From: Mycobacterium sp.
GTDB lineage: Bacteria; Actinomycetota; Actinomycetes; Mycobacteriales; Mycobacteriaceae
NCBI GenBank assembly: GCA_020438915.1
Contig: JAGQTR010000287.1
Coordinates: 1 to 8,326 of the forward strand
Length of the DNA: 8,326 nucleotides
Direction of reading: 5' to 3'
The notes under the pieces are model-generated. The model was not told where the DNA came from, did no database searches, and worked only from the letters and a program-made list of their open reading frames with translations. Positions 5,375 through 8,326 of this stretch are shown here, piece by piece. Both the position numbers and the translations under genes were made by a program. Each line of letters starts with the position of its first letter. Within the stretch, counting starts at the first letter, position 1.

Positions 5375-7084
5375 GTGAGCGGAGCACGGCGTGACCACTG
5401 GGATCCTGACGGTCCGCCTGACGAACGCTACTACCCGCCGCGCCCACCTGCGAGCGAACACCCGGGGATGGCCAATTACCCCAGCGATCCAGCGTGGCGA
5501 CCGGGCCACCGCACGGCACGTCAGCCCGCTCCGTCCAACCAGAGCGCCAACAGGTGGCTGCCCCCACTGGACGACAACGTCCGCCACAGCCGGCCCCGGC
5601 AGGACAGTTACGACCCGGCGTCGGGTCATCTTGGATCCGGTGCCGGAGAAAAGGTAACGGTGACGCGGGCGGCCGCGGCGCGCAGTCGTGAAATGGGCTC
5701 GAGGATGTACGACCTCGTACACCGTGCGGCTACCGCAGATGGAGCCGATAAGTCCGGGCTGACGGCGTTGACGTGGCCGGTTGTCGCGAATTTCGCCGTG
5801 GATGCAGCGATGGCGGTAGCGCTGGCCAATACCTTGTTCTTCGCGGCCGCCACCGGAGAGAGCAAGGGCAAGGTCGCGCTGTATCTGCTCATCACAATCG
5901 CCCCGTTCGCGATCATCGCACCGCTGATCGGTCCGGCATTGGACCGACTCCAGCACGGTAGGCGAGTCGCGTTGGCCGGCTCTTTCATGTTGCGGACCGG
6001 TCTGGTCGTGGTACTCATCGCCAATTACGACGGGGCCACCGGCAGCTTCCCCTCGTGGGTGCTCTATCCGTGTGCCCTCGGAATGATGGTGTTGTCGAAA
6101 TCGTTCTCGGTGCTGCGCGGCGCGGTCACCCCGCGAGTCTTGCCCCCGACGATCGACCTGGTGCGGGTGAATTCCCGGCTGACCACGTTCGGTCTGTTGG
6201 GCGGCACGGTGATCGGCGGGGGCATTGCGGCGGCCTTCGAGTGGGGTTTCCATCTCTTCCAGATGCCCGGCGCGCTGTATGTCGTGGTGGCGGCGACAGT
6301 GGCCGGGGCAGTCTTGGCGATGCAGATCCCGAAATGGGTGGAGGTCACCGAGGGCGAGGTCCCCACCACCCTCAGCTACCACGGGGGGTCAGGCGAGCTG
6401 CACCACCGTGCCGAGCCGGTCAGCAGGACGGGGAAGACCCGGCAACCGTTGGGCCGCAACATCATCACTGCACTCTGGGGCAACTGCACCGTCAAGGTGA
6501 TGGTTGGCTTTCTGTTCCTCTATCCGGCATTCGTGGCCAAGGCGCAGGATGCAGACGGGTGGGAGCAGCTACGGATCCTGGGATTGATCGGAGCCGCGGC
6601 GGCCGTCGGCAACTTTGCGGGTAACTTCACCGCGGCGCGCCTGAGCCTCGGCCACCCGGCCCGTCTGGTGGTGCGCTGCGCGACGGCTGTTACCGCGATG
6701 GCGCTGGCGACAGCGGTCACCGGCAATCTCCTGGTCGCCGGGGCGGCCACCCTGGTCACCTCAGGGGCCAGCGCGATCGCCAAAGCGTCGCTGGACGCCT
6801 CCCTGCAGGACGACCTGCCCGAGGAGTCGCGGGCCTCGGCGTTCGGAAGATCAGAATCATTGCTGCAGTTGGCCTGGGTCGCCGGGGGGGCCACCGGCGT
6901 GTTGATCTACACCGATCTCTGGGCTGGGTTCACCACGATCACCGCGGTGCTGATGCTCGGCCTGGCCCAGACGATCGTGAGCTACCGTGGCGAGTCGCTG
7001 ATACCCGGGTTGGGCGGTAACCGTCCGGTGCTCGCCGAGCAGGAAGGTGCACGGACGGATTCGACGGCGGTGACGCCCAGGTGA
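5375..7084 (+). CDS. MFS-type transporter with long Pro/Arg-rich N-terminal tail (Rv0876c-like)
   Basis: This 569-residue inner-membrane protein looks like a major facilitator superfamily carrier; the homologue Rv0876c is about 548 residues and its substrate is unknown. Residues 1-100 are a hydrophilic Pro/Arg/Asp-rich tail (PDGPPDERYYPPRPPASEHP), followed by a conserved segment SREMGSRMYDLVHRAAT (104-120). About 12 hydrophobic helices follow, near 133-157, 167-187, 198-217, 226-242, 270-289, 298-316, 362-388, 399-419, 428-449, 451-471, 493-512 and 517-535. A loop of about 45 residues separates the two halves. IGPALDRLQHGRRVAL (185-200) resembles MFS motif A between helices 2 and 3. GTG 5375 is preferred because GGGGGAG lies 9 nt upstream; ATG 5357, in the same frame, has no such site. 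The stop overlaps the next gene by 4 bp, so the two are translationally coupled. Confidence 0.88.
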   Translation: MSGARRDHWDPDGPPDERYYPPRPPASEHPGMANYPSDPAWRPGHRTARQPAPSNQSANRWLPPLDDNVRHSRPRQDSYDPASGHLGSGAGEKVTVTRAAAARSREMGSRMYDLVHRAATADGADKSGLTALTWPVVANFAVDAAMAVALANTLFFAAATGESKGKVALYLLITIAPFAIIAPLIGPALDRLQHGRRVALAGSFMLRTGLVVVLIANYDGATGSFPSWVLYPCALGMMVLSKSFSVLRGAVTPRVLPPTIDLVRVNSRLTTFGLLGGTVIGGGIAAAFEWGFHLFQMPGALYVVVAATVAGAVLAMQIPKWVEVTEGEVPTTLSYHGGSGELHHRAEPVSRTGKTRQPLGRNIITALWGNCTVKVMVGFLFLYPAFVAKAQDADGWEQLRILGLIGAAAAVGNFAGNFTAARLSLGHPARLVVRCATAVTAMALATAVTGNLLVAGAATLVTSGASAIAKASLDASLQDDLPEESRASAFGRSESLLQLAWVAGGATGVLIYTDLWAGFTTITAVLMLGLAQTIVSYRGESLIPGLGGNRPVLAEQEGARTDSTAVTPR

Positions 7085-7563
7085 AGCGTGTTGTCGCCGT
7101 TCTTGCGGCGGTTGCTCTCCTCGCGTCCACCGGCACCGGAGTCCTGGTCTGGCGGTTGAGTCGAAACCATTCGCCGCAGCTGCCGGAGATCTCTGCGTAT
7201 TCGCATGGAAACTTGACACGGGTGGGGCCCTATCGGTTCTGCGAGGTGTTCAATCCGACCGACTGTCAGGTGCCCGCAGAACAGGGCGAGCTTCCGGTGA
7301 CTGGTCGCTTCCCCGTGCAGCTTTCGGTGCCCTCGGCGATCACGCGGGCACCGTGGGTGCTGCTGCGCGCCTACGAGGACGACGACCTGATCGAGGAGTT
7401 CCGGCCCGGCACCAGACGGGCGGTGACCATCCCGACCATCGACCCGACGCGCGGCCGGCTCACCGGTATCGCTGTGCAGCTGCCGACACTGGTCCGCGAC
7501 GAGGCGGGCAACGAATTCCCGGTGCCGCACGCCGAATGGTCGGTGCGCACTGTGTGGAGCTGA
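7081..7563 (+). CDS. DUF2771 exported protein (Rv0875c-like)
   Basis: This 160-residue protein starts with a classic export segment: a short basic N-terminus (MKR) and a hydrophobic core at about residues 4-24 (VVAVLAAVALLASTGTGVLVW). No lipobox and no clear signal peptidase site are evident, so it may be either secreted or anchored by an uncleaved signal. The mature part is predicted beta-rich and ends in HAEWSVRTVWS. It has just two cysteines, Cys54 and Cys62 (FCEVFNPTDCQ), well placed for a disulfide outside the membrane. Its GTG start sits inside the MFS stop codon (GTGA overlap), the usual sign of translational coupling. Conservation of this pair (Rv0876c-Rv0875c in M. tuberculosis) suggests that it works with the transporter at the cell envelope. 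The function is unknown. Confidence 0.87.
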   Translation: MKRVVAVLAAVALLASTGTGVLVWRLSRNHSPQLPEISAYSHGNLTRVGPYRFCEVFNPTDCQVPAEQGELPVTGRFPVQLSVPSAITRAPWVLLRAYEDDDLIEEFRPGTRRAVTIPTIDPTRGRLTGIAVQLPTLVRDEAGNEFPVPHAEWSVRTVWS

Positions 7564-7730
7564 CGCTCGTTTCCGCGGCTGACTCCTCACCGGGCATCGG
7601 CTACCACGCGGGGGTCTGTCCGTTCCATAGACGCTCGCTACCTTTGGGATGCAGATGGCATGCAGACCTTGCATTGTTGTCGGCAGGATGCGCAGCCAAT
7701 GTGGCTGAAAATAATGTTAGGGGCCGAATA
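7564..7730 (+). promoter_or_regulatory. Upstream region of the glycine/histidine-repeat lipoprotein gene
   Basis: This 167-bp gap has no gene. TTGTTG (7674-7679) and CAATGT (7697-7702) are 17 bp apart and could be -35 and -10 elements, giving a start near 7709 that keeps the AGGGG ribosome binding site (7719-7723). TAATGT (7712-7717) is a better -10 match, but its transcript would lose that site. A direct repeat of ATGCAGA (7649-7655 and 7660-7666) has an 11-bp period, about one helical turn, just upstream of the -35 candidate and could be an activator or repressor site. No terminator hairpin for the preceding operon is evident. Confidence 0.35.
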
Positions 7731-8141
7731 ATGGGCAAACTTGCGGGTACGTGCGTACTTCTGACGCTCGCCTTCTTCGCTACCGGCTGCGGGCACGACA
7801 CGAACTCGACAAACCAATCGGAGCCCACAACGACCCCAACGGATTCCCACGGCGGAGCCGGCGGCCACGGCGGTGCGGGAGGCCACGGTGGGGCCGGCGG
7901 GCATGGCGGTGCGGGAGGCCACGGTGGGGCCGGCGGGCATGGCGGTGCGGGGGGCCACGGCGGGGCCGGCGGCCAGGGCGGTGCGGGGGGAGCTGGTGGA
8001 TCGGGTGGCCAGGGCGGGACGCCGGGTCAAGGCGGAGCAGGCGGAATTCCAGGTCAGCCGGGAGAATCGGGCCAGCCTGGACAACCAGGACAGCCTGGCT
8101 GTGACCCGTCGGACACGAGTTGCGTGCCCGAGGGAAACTAA
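7731..8141 (+). CDS. Predicted lipoprotein with histidine/glycine repeats and collagen-like tail
   Basis: The gene encodes 136 residues. MGKLAGTCVLLTLAFFATGC is a lipoprotein-type signal peptide with the lipobox ATGC, so Cys20 would be lipidated and the protein anchored on the outer face of the membrane. A polar Thr/Ser/Asn linker (21-39) follows. Residues 40-91 are Gly-Gly-X triplets in which histidine occurs at 40, 46, 52, 58, 64, 70 and 76, exactly every six residues, alternating with alanine. Gln replaces His at 82. From about 92 the pattern shifts to collagen-like Gly-X-Y with Gln-Pro-Gly (about 107-123), then CDPSDTSCVPEGN with Cys124 and Cys131. I do not recognise a characterised family. 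It lacks a PE domain, so it is not a PE_PGRS protein despite similar glycine repeats. The start is fixed by AGGGG 7 nt upstream of ATG and by the signal peptide. Alanine at lipobox position -3 is less usual than leucine. Confidence 0.8.
   Translation: MGKLAGTCVLLTLAFFATGCGHDTNSTNQSEPTTTPTDSHGGAGGHGGAGGHGGAGGHGGAGGHGGAGGHGGAGGHGGAGGQGGAGGAGGSGGQGGTPGQGGAGGIPGQPGESGQPGQPGQPGCDPSDTSCVPEGN
7854..7979 (+). repeat. 36-bp coding tandem repeat (built from an 18-bp subunit)
   Basis: Two perfectly identical 36-bp units lie side by side at 7872-7907 and 7908-7943, followed by a third copy with a few substitutions (7944-7979) and preceded by an 18-bp half unit (7854-7871). Each unit encodes 12 residues, two GAGGHG-type hexapeptides. 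The base identity extends to synonymous positions (the His codons alternate CAC and CAT in phase), so the array grew by duplication of the 36-bp unit rather than by selection on protein alone. Such an array is expected to vary in copy number between strains. Confidence 0.9.
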
Positions 8142-8326
8142 ACGACAGGCACTCGCTCCTCCTGGCGCGTCGGCCCGGGTGGCGTTCCGTCGCCGAACGG
8201 ACTGCCCCCCAACGCTTCCCGACCGTGCGGTGTCAGCCAATTCGCCAGGTCTGGCCCCTTCGGCACCACGCCGGTGGGGTTGATGTCAGCGTGAACGATG
8301 TAGTAGTGCTGCTTGATCTGCACGAA
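8138..8326 (-). CDS. Glutathionyl-hydroquinone reductase-like (ECM4/YqjG-type GST) protein, C-terminal fragment
   Basis: These are the last 62 residues of a minus-strand gene that starts beyond the right edge. The segment QIKQHYYIVHADINPTGVVPKGPDL followed by WLTPHGREAL resembles the conserved C-terminal end of the YqjG/ECM4 (omega-type) glutathione S-transferase family, whose members reduce glutathionyl-hydroquinones. The ending RIKxHYYxxHxxINPxxIVPxGP is characteristic of that family. Mycobacteria make mycothiol instead of glutathione, so the thiol substrate here is probably different. The catalytic cysteine lies in the N-terminal domain outside the window. The final residues (GGSPFGDGTPPGPTRQEERVPVV) are a polar, probably disordered tail. 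The TAG stop overlaps the lipoprotein's TAA stop by 3 bp within CTAA. Confidence 0.75.
   Translation of the reverse strand, partial: FVQIKQHYYIVHADINPTGVVPKGPDLANWLTPHGREALGGSPFGDGTPPGPTRQEERVPVV

Noticed and set aside
4880..6382. A 500-codon open frame on the minus strand
   Set aside because: It is antisense to DUF3027/MFS coding regions, has Arg/His/Gly-rich composition typical of a GC-rich shadow frame, no ribosome binding site and no family-like motif.
7353..7730. Upstream extension of the lipoprotein frame back to 7353
   Set aside because: The extension is an out-of-frame, Arg-rich reading of the DUF2771 gene. The signal peptide and ribosome binding site at 7731 fix the real start.
7854..7979. 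CRISPR array, because of 36-bp repeats
   Set aside because: The units are contiguous without spacers, are in frame, and code for a regular peptide repeat in a gene with good start signals.
8102..8117. Second CRP-like site (TGTGA-CCCGTC-GGACA)
   Set aside because: Only one half matches, and it lies in the 3' coding end of the lipoprotein gene.
7731..8141. PE_PGRS family member
   Set aside because: The Gly-Gly-Ala/Gly-Gly-X repeats resemble PGRS domains, but there is no PE domain; the N-terminus is a lipoprotein signal peptide.

Overview
The window reads as chromosomal DNA of a mycobacterium, probably an environmental or fast-growing species of the Mycolicibacterium type. It is GC-rich, uses GTG starts, has TANNNT -10 motifs placed for leaderless transcripts, and its gene order closely follows the block around Rv0885 to Rv0875c of Mycobacterium tuberculosis, read here in the opposite orientation. 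The species call is inference from remembered family and gene-order knowledge; no search was run. No RNA gene, insertion sequence, prophage, CRISPR array or origin was seen.

Left part (1-1693): the 5' end of a minus-strand AurF-like diiron oxygenase gene diverges from serC (phosphoserine aminotransferase, serine and vitamin B6 biosynthesis). The 212-bp region between them carries a perfect CRP-type box, TGTGA-N6-TCACA, and a -10 motif that would make serC leaderless. The serC stop codon lies in a short direct-repeat cluster.

Middle (1694-4462): sepH (FtsZ-interacting division regulator) runs convergently into a small three-helix membrane protein gene, followed on the minus strand by a SpoU-type RNA 2'-O-methyltransferase gene. 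Diverging from the methyltransferase is a two-gene plus-strand operon: a small DUF2530-type membrane protein (probably leaderless, GTG start) and a SRPBCC/polyketide-cyclase-like protein. The MarR gene and the PPE gene found in this neighbourhood in M. tuberculosis are absent here.

Right part (4459-8326): a DUF3027 protein with a Cys-rich, probably zinc-binding C-terminus (minus strand) diverges from an operon of a 12-helix MFS-type transporter with a long Pro/Arg-rich N-terminal tail and an overlapping gene for a DUF2771 exported protein. Then comes a small predicted lipoprotein whose mature part is almost entirely Gly-Gly-X repeats, with seven histidines exactly six residues apart, a collagen-like Gln-Pro-Gly tail and two terminal cysteines. 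The window ends with the C-terminus of a minus-strand glutathionyl-hydroquinone-reductase-like gene. The histidine/glycine-repeat lipoprotein is the least conventional object in the window.

The region is tightly packed. All three convergent pairs overlap at their stop codons (33, 4 and 4 bp), and the MFS/DUF2771 pair overlaps by 4 bp.
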